Below are positions 27,677-35,620 of a stretch of 64,000 bases of DNA, piece after piece. How positions within the stretch are numbered: the first letter of the stretch is position 1; each line of letters starts with the position of its first letter. The notes under the pieces were generated by a model that saw only the letters and a list, made by a program, of their open reading frames with translations, was not told the DNA's origin and searched no databases. The position numbers and the translations under genes are program-made. The DNA comes from Cyanobium sp. WAJ14-Wanaka (GTDB lineage: Bacteria; Cyanobacteriota; Cyanobacteriia; PCC-6307; Cyanobiaceae): positions 496,001 to 560,000 of the forward strand of contig NZ_JAGQAZ010000001.1 in NCBI RefSeq assembly GCF_024345375.1, read 5' to 3'.

Positions 27677-28474
27677 GCGAGCTTGCCTGTCTTTCCTGAG
27701 ACCCTCTTAGGGATTCAGATTGGACCAAGGCAAGTCTCACGAGAGAGCCCCAGGGCTTCTCGCTTTTCATCAATGGCTGGGCTCCGTAGGTGCGGCCGCG
27801 GAGTGGGGCGACGGCATTGGTCCCAAGGCCCAGAAGGCTGAAAGTGGGTCTCGGTTACCCAGGTTAAGACTAATAAGTAGTCCGAGGCTGGTCTTAGACT
27901 GCTCTCGTGAGATCAGGATTAATCGGCGATTTCATTTGCACGGCCCTGTACTCGTTAAGCCTGCTTTTCGGCCCCTTCGTCATCAGTTTCGCCAGGCTGC
28001 GAAAGCAGATCATTGTCCAACCAGCTGTCCAAAGCGAATGGGTGCGAAATATGGGCGGCTATTGCCCAGTAAAATCGATCTTGACCCATATTTTTCAGGG
28101 GATTTTCAATGCCGCGTCACTGTGGATAATGCAGGTACGCAAGTAATCAGTGGTTTTCCTGCTATTTCGCCTGCGGGAGTCATCCATGGGCCCAGGAAAT
28201 CGATGTCGGATTCAGGAGTTTTCTTGTTATCTTTTGTCTTATCCAAGACAAGAGTTAAGACCTAAAATAAGACCAGATCTGGATTTGGTAGAAACATTGC
28301 GAATGGTTGCAGCAGGCGGTCTGCGCGAAATTTGCATTTCTGGGTCACGTTCGATTCACGACGGACAGCGCCACATTCGATCGGCGCCACATTCGACCGG
28401 TGCTGCAACAGCAGGACCCATGCGACGCAATTTGCTACTCATTCGTCTTGGGTAAGATTCGGAACGTGTCCAAT
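27677..28474. other. Gene-free region with several inverted repeats
   Basis: About 800 bases without a convincing gene; the longest frame (27720-28265) has no recognisable domain. It contains a hairpin right after the upstream stop (CTGA.../...TCAG with CCC/GGG inside, 27696-27718), a TAAGAC/GTCTTA pair near 27864-27898, a perfect TTGTCTT/AAGACAA hairpin (28234-28251) and a 16-base tandem repeat (28368-28399). It could hold a small RNA or the long upstream control region of another element. I could not match it to 6S RNA, tmRNA or RNase P RNA. Confidence 0.4.
28368..28399. repeat. Two tandem copies of a 16-base unit
   Basis: The unit GCGCCACATTCGAtCG occurs at 28368-28383 and again at 28384-28399 with one change (T to C). 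It is in gene-free DNA about 75 bases upstream of the apcD terminator. The repeat is short and could be chance or a protein-binding site. Confidence 0.6.
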
Positions 28475-28512
28475 AAAAAGCCCCGGCTGAGACTCGCTCG
28501 ACTGGGGCTTTT
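28475..28512 (-). terminator. Intrinsic terminator of apcD (likely bidirectional)
   Basis: AAAAGCCCC at 28476-28484 pairs perfectly with GGGGCTTTT at 28504-28512 around a 19-base loop. It lies 18 bases past the apcD stop and ends in a T-run in the apcD direction. The flanking A-run would serve the other strand too, so it may also end any transcript crossing the gene-free region. Confidence 0.8.
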
Positions 28513-28529
28513 GGGGTTGAGCGGTGTTC

Positions 28530-29024
28530 CTAGGTGGGGGTCTGCATTCCCTGGATTAGGTAGTCGAAATATGGCGAGGCCAACGCAGCCTCCTCGGTGC
28601 CCAATAGGGCTAGGGCTGCTTCCTTCATGGTGCGCATTGCTTCCACCATGCCTGCCATGGGCACGCCCAGGCTGTTGTACATCTCCCGTGCCCCGACAAG
28701 GCCAATCTGCTGAATCATCTCCGTACTTCCCGCCAGCACCCCGTAGGTCACAAGCCTTAGGTACCAGCTGTAATCCCTGAGGCACTGGGCTCTCTGCTTT
28801 TGGCCAAAGGCATTGCCGCCAGGAGCCACGTAGTCGGGCTTGCGGGTGAAGAGTTGCTTGGCTGCTTCGTCAACGATTTTCTTTTCGTACTCAGTGAGAA
28901 CCCTCACCACAGCCAGGCGTCTAGCCCCGCCGCTGAGAAAGTCGACCATCGAGCGCAGTTCTCCGCCACTCGGATAACGCAGCTGGTCATCGGCCTGGAG
29001 GATCAGATCCCGAACGACACTCAT
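28530..29024 (-). CDS. apcD: Allophycocyanin-B alpha subunit
   Basis: A phycobilisome core subunit that serves as a terminal energy emitter, passing excitation to the photosystems (mainly photosystem I in other cyanobacteria). The best start is ATG 29024 ([19 protein letters not shown]); a frame start at 29036 would add four residues. The 164-residue length and segments [13 protein letters not shown], the chromophore Cys in [19 protein letters not shown] and [10 protein letters not shown] fit ApcD better than ApcA or ApcF. It stands alone, away from any apcABC cluster, and is followed by a strong terminator. Confidence 0.93.
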   Translation of the reverse strand: MSVVRDLILQADDQLRYPSGGELRSMVDFLSGGARRLAVVRVLTEYEKKIVDEAAKQLFTRKPDYVAPGGNAFGQKQRAQCLRDYSWYLRLVTYGVLAGSTEMIQQIGLVGAREMYNSLGVPMAGMVEAMRTMKEAALALLGTEEAALASPYFDYLIQGMQTPT

Positions 29025-29116
29025 TGCACCGGCCACACTTGATCACGACTCTATCGACCCTGCCCCAGGAATCACGGATGGATTGGCAAGGTGTAACGCA
29101 GCTTTTCAACGCCTAG

Positions 29117-29134
29117 GGTCAGGTCCTGACCTGA
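29117..29134. promoter_or_regulatory. Palindrome just upstream of the rlmD start
   Basis: GGTCAGG-T-CCTGACC (29117-29131) and the overlapping TCAGGTC-CT-GACCTGA (29119-29134) are two near-perfect palindromes. They lie between the divergent apcD and rlmD starts and only four bases before the rlmD TTG. The site could be an operator, or a hairpin in the rlmD leader that masks its ribosome-binding site. Confidence 0.4.
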
Positions 29135-29138
29135 GAAT

Positions 29139-30503
29139 TTGCCCGAAGTGGAAAACCCTGTGGTTGGCAGCCGTGCAACCGTTCAAATCACCGGGCTTTC
29201 CCACGATGGCCAGGGAGTGGCCCGCATTGGTGATCAGGTCCTGTTTGTTGCTGACGCCCTCCAGGGCGAATCGGTTGAAGTTCAGCTAACCCACAAGGCA
29301 AAGCGCCATTGGCTTGCCCGTCTTCTCACGGTGAATGGGCCTTCGCCCGATCGACAGAAACCACCCTGCATACTGGCCGCCGACTGCGGCGGATGCGCAA
29401 TGCAGCACCTCAGTGATGGGGGGCAGGTTGCCTGGAAGCACCAGAAGGTGGTTGATGCCATGCAGCGAATTGCCCACATCGACGAGCCGGTTCTACCACT
29501 GCTTAGCAGTGACAATTCGATGGCCTATCGCAATAGGGCGATCATTCCCCTCGAGCGTCAGGAGGATGGTCGACTTCGTGCCGGCTATTACCGTCGCGGT
29601 ACCCATCGCATCGTCAACATGAATCAATGCCCGGTGCTGGATCCGCGCATTGATTGCCTCATTGCCCCTTTAAAGCACGACCTCGAAACCAGCGACTGGC
29701 CCGTCGACTGTGATCTCATTGGAGAGGGTGGTTTGCGGCATTTGGCCCTTAGGGTTGGCATCAACACAGGCGAGGTACTTCTCACCCTCGTTTCAAGCCA
29801 CGATGACCTGGATGGATTAGCTATTCAGGCTGCCCACTGGATGGCCCGTTGGCCCGAATTGGTTGGTGTTTGCCTCAACCTTCAGCCAAAGGCCACCAAT
29901 ACCCTGATGGGTCCTGAAACCAGGGTCATAGCAGGGCGCAGCTGGCTTCGTGAGCAGTTTTTTGGACTGGAATTGCGCATTGCTGCCGATACATTTTTCC
30001 AGGTCAATACTCCCCAGGCCGAAAGAATTGTCCCCCTACTACTCCAGGCCATAGACCCATTGCCCTTGGGGGTAATGGTCGATGCCTACTGTGGTATTGG
30101 CACCTATAGCTTGCCTATTGCCGCTGCAGGCTGGACAGTCCATGGCATCGAATTAAGCGCCGAAGCCGTGGCCCAGGCCAAGGTAAATGCGGTTGAAAAT
30201 GATGTGGCAGATAGGGCCACCTATGAGGCTGGAATTGTTAGTCGCTGCCTACCTGAACATCTTGTGCACTGTGATGTGCTTTTCCTTGACCCTCCCCGCA
30301 AAGGTCTGGATGGCTATGTACTGGCGGCTATCTTGGATAATTCTCCCCAAAGCCTGATCTACCTCAGCTGTGATCCGGCAACCCTGGCCAGGGATCTGGC
30401 CTCCCTGGTTAAGGAAAACTACCTGTTGGAGTCTATCCAACCGATTGATTTCTTCCCCCAGACCAGCCATGTTGAGACGTTGGCCATTCTTAGGCGGCGT
30501 TAG
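29139..30503 (+). CDS. rlmD: 23S rRNA (uracil-5-)-methyltransferase RlmD/RumA family
   Basis: SAM-dependent m5U methylation of 23S rRNA (U1939 or U747 type). The 454-residue protein has an N-terminal TRAM domain (ITGLSHDGQGVARIGDQV), a 4Fe-4S cysteine set (PPCILAADCGGCAMQHL), an AdoMet-binding Rossmann domain (MVDAYCGIGTYSLPIA) and DPPRKGLDG followed by the catalytic LSCDPATLARDL. The start is TTG 29139 or GTG 29148. Neither has a strong ribosome-binding site and a palindrome sits directly upstream. It converges with pheT at a 19-base gap. The exact target uridine is not fixed by sequence. Confidence 0.9.
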   Translation: MPEVENPVVGSRATVQITGLSHDGQGVARIGDQVLFVADALQGESVEVQLTHKAKRHWLARLLTVNGPSPDRQKPPCILAADCGGCAMQHLSDGGQVAWKHQKVVDAMQRIAHIDEPVLPLLSSDNSMAYRNRAIIPLERQEDGRLRAGYYRRGTHRIVNMNQCPVLDPRIDCLIAPLKHDLETSDWPVDCDLIGEGGLRHLALRVGINTGEVLLTLVSSHDDLDGLAIQAAHWMARWPELVGVCLNLQPKATNTLMGPETRVIAGRSWLREQFFGLELRIAADTFFQVNTPQAERIVPLLLQAIDPLPLGVMVDAYCGIGTYSLPIAAAGWTVHGIELSAEAVAQAKVNAVENDVADRATYEAGIVSRCLPEHLVHCDVLFLDPPRKGLDGYVLAAILDNSPQSLIYLSCDPATLARDLASLVKENYLLESIQPIDFFPQTSHVETLAILRRR

Positions 30504-30522
30504 GGGGAAATTAATTTTCTGA

Positions 30523-32961
30523 CTAGCAACGGAGCTGGGCTCCATGCTTTTCGAGGGCCTTGAGCACAGCCGCCTGGGTGTTTTCCACTTCCTCCTCGGT
30601 GAGCGTTCTCTCCGGGTTTCTGTAACGGAGGCGGAAGGCCTGGCTACAAAGCCCATCACCCACCTGGGCCCCTTCATATCTATCAATCAATTCAACATTT
30701 TCTAACAGCGGTTTGCCTGCCTTACGAATAACGCTTATCAGTTCACTAGACAGGCTGGTTTTCGGCAAGACAACAGCTAAATCCCTCTCGGAAGCAGGCA
30801 CCGTGGCAAAGCTCTGGAAGCCCGGTTGCCAGCGATTTTTCCTGGTGGCAGCAGTCAATAATGTTGATAAATCCAGTTCAAATAGATAGGTGTCATCGGG
30901 TAAATCCCCCTCCTCGGCCTGGTGCGGATGGAGCTGGCCAAACCATCCCGCGGGTCTGCCTTCAACCATCAACTCTGCCGCCCTGCCCGGATGGAGCAGT
31001 TCATTGCTAGCCAGGGGTTTGTCCTCGCAGGGAATAGCCAGGGTTGTCAGGGCTTGACCCAGCACGCCACGGGCCTGGGAGTAGGTCTTTTGGGCGATCT
31101 TGCCGTTGGTGCTCCAGCATTCGGATCTTCTAGAGCCAGCCATGAGGCCAACCAGCAGGGTTCGCTGGCCGCGCTTGTCGTCGGCATGGAATACCTGGCC
31201 AATTTCGAATGCCCAAAAACTGACCTGGCCGCTTTGCAGGTTGCGGCGGGCCGCTGCCAGCAGCTCCGGATGAATTGAATCGCGCAGGCAGCCGTAGTCA
31301 GCAAGAAGGGGGTTGGCAAGGGGTATGCGGCCCTCCGCGGGGGGCACCAGGGAGAAGCTGCAGGCTTCCTGTAAACCAGCGGCTGTTAGGGCCCGCCGCA
31401 GCCGGCGCTCTGCCTGCTGCAGGGAATTGAGTCCACCGGGCTCGATCGGATCGGGAAGGTGGCAGGCGAACTGGTCGTAGCCCACCAGACGGGCAACCTC
31501 CTCGATTAAATCGACTTCCCGAACCAGGTCCATCGAGCGGGATGGGGGCACGGCCACAAGCCATCCGTCATCCCCATCGTTTTGCAGTGAGCAGCCAAGG
31601 GCTGAGAGCGTCTGCTCAACACGGGCGTCGGGCAGATCAAGGCTCTCCCCATCCACCACCACCGGCCCCAGGAGGTTGTGGAGGGCATCTCGCCGCAGTA
31701 TCAGGGGCTCTGGATCGGCCATGGGCCGCCGGTGCAGCCACCTCCCCTCGGGCTTGGCGCCGCAGATTTCCTGCATTAACTCCACCGCCCGATCGGCGGC
31801 AGCGATGGTGGTTTCGAGGGGCAATCCCTTTTCAAAACGACTGCTGGCCTCGGTTCTGAGGCCGACGCTGCGGGCCGATTGGCGTACTTGCTGGGGATCA
31901 AACATCGCCGCCTCAAGCCAAATGCTTGTGGTGGTTTCGGTAACGGCCTCGGCCAGGCCACCCATTACCCCTGCAAGGGCGATGGGCCTATTGCCATAGG
32001 TCACCACCAGGGCCTGCTCCTCGAGGGCGCGGTCTTCCCCATCGAGGCTGGTGAAGGGCTCGTTCGCTTGGGCACGCCTTAGGCCCAAGCTTCCAGGCTC
32101 GGCAGTGTCACCACTGATGGAGGCAAGGCTTGCCCTGTCGAAGGCATGGAGGGGTTGGCCCGTTTCCAGCATCACCAGGTTGGTGACATCGACCACGTTG
32201 TTGATGGGGCGAATGCCGGCCTTTTCAAGCCTTTGCTGGATCCAGGCAGGTGATGGGGCAACAGTGATTGCCCCTAGGGCAGTAATGCTGAATAGGCCAC
32301 CCGTTTCGATAGCGCTCAGGTCGGCGCTGGAGCAGCCAAGGGGTTGGGAAACCAGCTCGTTTTTGGACTGGGGGATTTCGGTCTTGCCACCAATTAGGGC
32401 AGCCACCTCCCGGGCAATGCCCGCCATCGAGAGCCCATCCGGCCGGTTGGCTGTGATCGCCAACTCGAGCACCTGATCGTCGAGACCCAGCAGGGGGCCA
32501 ACGGCTGAGCCAAGGGGGGGAAGCTGCTCGCAAATCTGATCGAGAATCGCGATGCCATCTGAGGCTCCCAGCCCCAGTTCGGTCAGCGAGCAGATCATGC
32601 CGCTGCTGGCCACTCCCCGAAGCTCTGCTGGCTTGATTTTTAGATCTACTGCCGGAAGGGTGGCACCCACGAGCGCCACAGCTACATGGATGCCTAATCG
32701 CACATTTGTGGCACCGCAGACGATTTGGAGCAGCTCTTCGGCGCCCACATCCACCTGGCAGACGCTGAGTTTGTCGGCGTTTGGGTGGGGTTCTCGACCC
32801 GTTACAAAACCAAGCACCACCCCCTCTGCCTGGGCAGCTAGGTCGCTGATGGACTCCACCTCAAAACCGGCCATGGAGAGGCGCTCCGCCAGGGCTGCGG
32901 GTGCAAAGGCCTCTTCCGGGCCCGACACCAGCTCCCTCAACCATTGGAGCGATACCCGCAT
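30523..32961 (-). CDS. pheT: Phenylalanyl-tRNA synthetase beta subunit
   Basis: Charges tRNA-Phe with PheS (not in the window). I use ATG 32961 (MRVSLQWLRELV); eight more residues are possible upstream. Domains in order: N-terminal B1 and EMAP-like tRNA-binding fold (about 38-155), the B3/B4 editing domain, the B5 domain, the catalytic-like core and a C-terminal ferredoxin-fold anticodon-binding domain (SFATVPASERDLAVVLPK onward). About 812 residues is normal. Confidence 0.96.
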   Translation of the reverse strand: MRVSLQWLRELVSGPEEAFAPAALAERLSMAGFEVESISDLAAQAEGVVLGFVTGREPHPNADKLSVCQVDVGAEELLQIVCGATNVRLGIHVAVALVGATLPAVDLKIKPAELRGVASSGMICSLTELGLGASDGIAILDQICEQLPPLGSAVGPLLGLDDQVLELAITANRPDGLSMAGIAREVAALIGGKTEIPQSKNELVSQPLGCSSADLSAIETGGLFSITALGAITVAPSPAWIQQRLEKAGIRPINNVVDVTNLVMLETGQPLHAFDRASLASISGDTAEPGSLGLRRAQANEPFTSLDGEDRALEEQALVVTYGNRPIALAGVMGGLAEAVTETTTSIWLEAAMFDPQQVRQSARSVGLRTEASSRFEKGLPLETTIAAADRAVELMQEICGAKPEGRWLHRRPMADPEPLILRRDALHNLLGPVVVDGESLDLPDARVEQTLSALGCSLQNDGDDGWLVAVPPSRSMDLVREVDLIEEVARLVGYDQFACHLPDPIEPGGLNSLQQAERRLRRALTAAGLQEACSFSLVPPAEGRIPLANPLLADYGCLRDSIHPELLAAARRNLQSGQVSFWAFEIGQVFHADDKRGQRTLLVGLMAGSRRSECWSTNGKIAQKTYSQARGVLGQALTTLAIPCEDKPLASNELLHPGRAAELMVEGRPAGWFGQLHPHQAEEGDLPDDTYLFELDLSTLLTAATRKNRWQPGFQSFATVPASERDLAVVLPKTSLSSELISVIRKAGKPLLENVELIDRYEGAQVGDGLCSQAFRLRYRNPERTLTEEEVENTQAAVLKALEKHGAQLRC

Positions 32962-33073
32962 CTGCCGTGCCTTAGACGACTCCAAATCCTAGGGATTGGC
33001 AGGGAGGGGTACGGGCTGGGAGGTAAGGTGTTTGCTTGTTATTTCGCATCGCACAAGCGGCGCAACGTCCTTC

Positions 33074-33268
33074 ATGGCTAAAAACAAGGGCGTCCGGATC
33101 GTGATCACTCTCGAGTGCACCGAATGCCGGTCCAACCCCGCCAAGCGGTCTCCTGGTGTCTCTAGGTACACCACGGAAAAGAACCGCCGGAACACCACTG
33201 AACGGCTTGAGCTCAACAAGTTCTGCCCGCACTGCAATAAGTCGACGGTCCACAAGGAGATCAAGTGA
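33074..33268 (+). CDS. rpmG: 50S ribosomal protein L33
   Basis: A 64-residue ribosomal protein from ATG 33074 ([16 protein letters not shown]). The zinc-ribbon cysteine pairs CTEC and CPHC are both kept, so this is the zinc-binding (C+) form. It is read with rpsR 64 bases downstream, as is typical in cyanobacteria. Upstream, 112 bases separate it from the divergent pheT. Confidence 0.97.
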   Translation: MAKNKGVRIVITLECTECRSNPAKRSPGVSRYTTEKNRRNTTERLELNKFCPHCNKSTVHKEIK

Positions 33269-33332
33269 TCGCCCAGGCATCACCGACAGGCCTTGACCAC
33301 CCCTTTCTGCATACCCCCATATCCGTTCAGCC

Positions 33333-33554
33333 ATGAGTAGTTCCTTCTTCAAAAAGCGCCTTTCACCGATCAAGCCCGGTGATCCGATCGACTACAAGGA
33401 CGTCGATCTCCTCAAAAAATTCATCACCGAGCGCGGCAAGATCCTTCCCCGTCGTCTCACGGGCCTGACTGCGAAACAGCAAAGGGACCTCACCAACTCT
33501 GTGAAGCGGGCCCGAATCGTTGCCTTGCTTCCCTTCGTTAACCCAGAGGGCTAG
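33333..33554 (+). CDS. rpsR: 30S ribosomal protein S18
   Basis: A 73-residue ribosomal protein. [19 protein letters not shown] and the C-terminal [15 protein letters not shown] are the S18 signature. It follows rpmG closely and is followed by the RNase II-family gene in the same direction. Confidence 0.97.
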   Translation: MSSSFFKKRLSPIKPGDPIDYKDVDLLKKFITERGKILPRRLTGLTAKQQRDLTNSVKRARIVALLPFVNPEG

Positions 33555-33700
33555 GTCTAGCCCTGGCCACTTCGCAAGGGTCACCCGGTAATGGGATTGC
33601 TAGCCAGATAGGTGCTGGTGATCTAGTTGGCGTTCGGGATTTCAAGGGAGAGCAGCTGGCTGTTGTCCGATCCGTTGCTGGATCAAAGGCAAGGCTCGCC

Positions 33701-35599
33701 TTGGGAACCGATGGCCGCGACCAGCAGTTGCCCCTCAAGCAGTTGCAGCGGTTGGGGGCTTTCCCCGCAGAGTGCAACCTCAGCCAATGGATTGGCCAGC
33801 CAGGAGATTCATGCCCTTCCAGTAGGGACTGTGCTTCGGCCTGGCTTCTCCTCCAGGGCAGCGATGAGCCATTGCCCTTTCGGGAGTGGGCCGAGCTGGT
33901 TAGTGGCCAGGATTCCCTTGAATCAGCTGCGGCCTGTTGGCGGTGGCTGATTGGTAACCAGCTTTTTTTCCGCTCCCGCGCAAGCCATGTGGAGCCCATC
34001 CCCCTCGAGGAGATCCGCCACCTGCGCCTGCAGCGCCGGCGCCAGGTCCTACGGGAGAAGGCTCTACTGGATTGGCACCTGCAGCTTGCAGCCCGTAAAA
34101 CAGTTGAGCAGGCTTGCCTTGATTCGGGTGCTTTGGCTGATCTGGCCCTGCTCCACCAGTGGGCAGCTGGAGTTGGGGAGCCTGAGTTGCCCGCACCCCT
34201 GAAGCAGGGCCTGAAGGCCGCCCACTGCCCCCTTGATAGCGGTGCCATTCGCCACCTGCTAGTCGACCTGGGTTCTTGGAATCCCCACCAATTGCCTTCC
34301 CTCCAGGGCAGTGTCTGGGAGTTGGGTTTTAGCCCTGAGCTCCAGCAGGAGGCAAGCCGAATACTCGAGCAAGCTCACCTCGTTCAGCCCGGTGATGCTG
34401 AGCGCCTCGATCTCACTGGTCTGCGCAGCTTCACCATCGATGACGAATCAACCCGCGACATCGACGATGGCCTTTCCCTGGAGACTGGCAAAAACGGCTC
34501 TCTAAAGCTCTGGATCCATGTTGCCGATCCGGGCCGGCTGATCGCGCCGGGCTCTCCCCTCGATCTGGAGGCGAGAAGGCGGGGCAGCAGCCTTTATTTG
34601 GCACAGGGGAACCTGCCAATGTTCCCCCTGGAGCTCTCAACAGGTCCGTTCAGCCTGAGGTGCGGGCAGCGCAGCGCGGCCTGGAGCCTGGCGGTGGAAT
34701 TGGCGGAGGATGGCGCTATTGGGGCCTTTGAATTACACCGTAGCTGGGTTAAACCCACCTATCGGCTCACCTATGAAGATGCCGATGAGCTAATTGAGTT
34801 GGCCCCACCCCAGGAGCAGGAGCTACTGCTTATCCACGGGCTGCTGCTGAAGCGCAGGCAATGGCGTCTTAACCAGGGAGCCCTATTGCTCGACCAGCCG
34901 GAGGGGCGTATCCGCGAGCAGGAGGGCCTGCCGGTGTTGGAGATCACTGAACCGGGAGCATCCCGATCGATGGTTGCCGAGGCGATGATTCTCGCCGGCG
35001 CCGCCGTGGCCGAATGGGGTAGGGAGAAAGGTTTGGCGATGCCCTATCGAAGCCAGCTCCCTGCTGAGTTGCCCCCTGACCATGAGCTGGACATGTTGCC
35101 GCCAGGCCCCGTTCGCCATGCAGCCATAAAGCGTTGCCTGAGCAGGGGCCTAACAGGCACCGAAGCGGCTGCCCACTTCAGCCTTGGCTTGCCGGCCTAT
35201 GTGCAGGCCACTTCCCCGATCAGACGCTACGGCGATTTAGTTGTGCAGAGGCAATTAGGGGCCCAGCTGGGGGGGGCTGAACCCCTGGCTGCCGAGGAGA
35301 TGGAACTGCTTTTGAAAGAGTTGGATGGTGCCGTGCGCCAGGGCATATCGATCGCCCGGGAGGATCACCGCCACTGGCAACAGGTTTGGTTTGATGCCCA
35401 CAGCAAGGAGCAATGGCAGGGGGTCTTTTTACGTTGGCTGCGGCCCCAGGATGGCCTTGGCCTGGTCCACGTGGAGGACTTAGCCATGGACCTGGCTGCC
35501 CTATGCCCCCAGGGCTGTGACCCTGGGGATGGGGTTTCTCTCAAGGTATCTCTCGTGGACCCGCTGCGGGATCAACTACGTCTAGAGGCCCGGCGCTGA
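33701..35599 (+). CDS. RNase II/RNB family exoribonuclease (start probably further upstream)
   Basis: A 3'-5' exoribonuclease of the RNB family. The first canonical start in frame is TTG 33701, giving 632 residues. The open frame continues upstream at least to 33555 and reads GAGDLVGVRDFKGEQLAVV (33611-33667) directly before it, which looks like the normal N-terminal domain. The only nearby candidates there are ATT 33596 or ATA 33608. The RNB catalytic motif DDESTRDIDDGLSLE (about residues 246-260) holds the metal-binding Asp residues, and LPAYVQATSPIRRYGDLVV is also present. It appears to be in the rpmG-rpsR transcript. Confidence 0.9.
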   Translation: MGTDGRDQQLPLKQLQRLGAFPAECNLSQWIGQPGDSCPSSRDCASAWLLLQGSDEPLPFREWAELVSGQDSLESAAACWRWLIGNQLFFRSRASHVEPIPLEEIRHLRLQRRRQVLREKALLDWHLQLAARKTVEQACLDSGALADLALLHQWAAGVGEPELPAPLKQGLKAAHCPLDSGAIRHLLVDLGSWNPHQLPSLQGSVWELGFSPELQQEASRILEQAHLVQPGDAERLDLTGLRSFTIDDESTRDIDDGLSLETGKNGSLKLWIHVADPGRLIAPGSPLDLEARRRGSSLYLAQGNLPMFPLELSTGPFSLRCGQRSAAWSLAVELAEDGAIGAFELHRSWVKPTYRLTYEDADELIELAPPQEQELLLIHGLLLKRRQWRLNQGALLLDQPEGRIREQEGLPVLEITEPGASRSMVAEAMILAGAAVAEWGREKGLAMPYRSQLPAELPPDHELDMLPPGPVRHAAIKRCLSRGLTGTEAAAHFSLGLPAYVQATSPIRRYGDLVVQRQLGAQLGGAEPLAAEEMELLLKELDGAVRQGISIAREDHRHWQQVWFDAHSKEQWQGVFLRWLRPQDGLGLVHVEDLAMDLAALCPQGCDPGDGVSLKVSLVDPLRDQLRLEARR

Positions 35600-35620
35600 T
35601 TTTCTGGGAACCACGCTTGC

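Noticed and set aside
27677-27900. 6S RNA, tmRNA or RNase P RNA
   Set aside because: Hairpins are present but the conserved RNase P motif, a tmRNA tag frame and a 6S-type long bubble stem could not be found.
27720-28265. 181-residue frame in the gene-free region
   Set aside because: No domain, mixed composition without hydrophobic core pattern, TTG start, and overlaps several inverted repeats; looks like chance.
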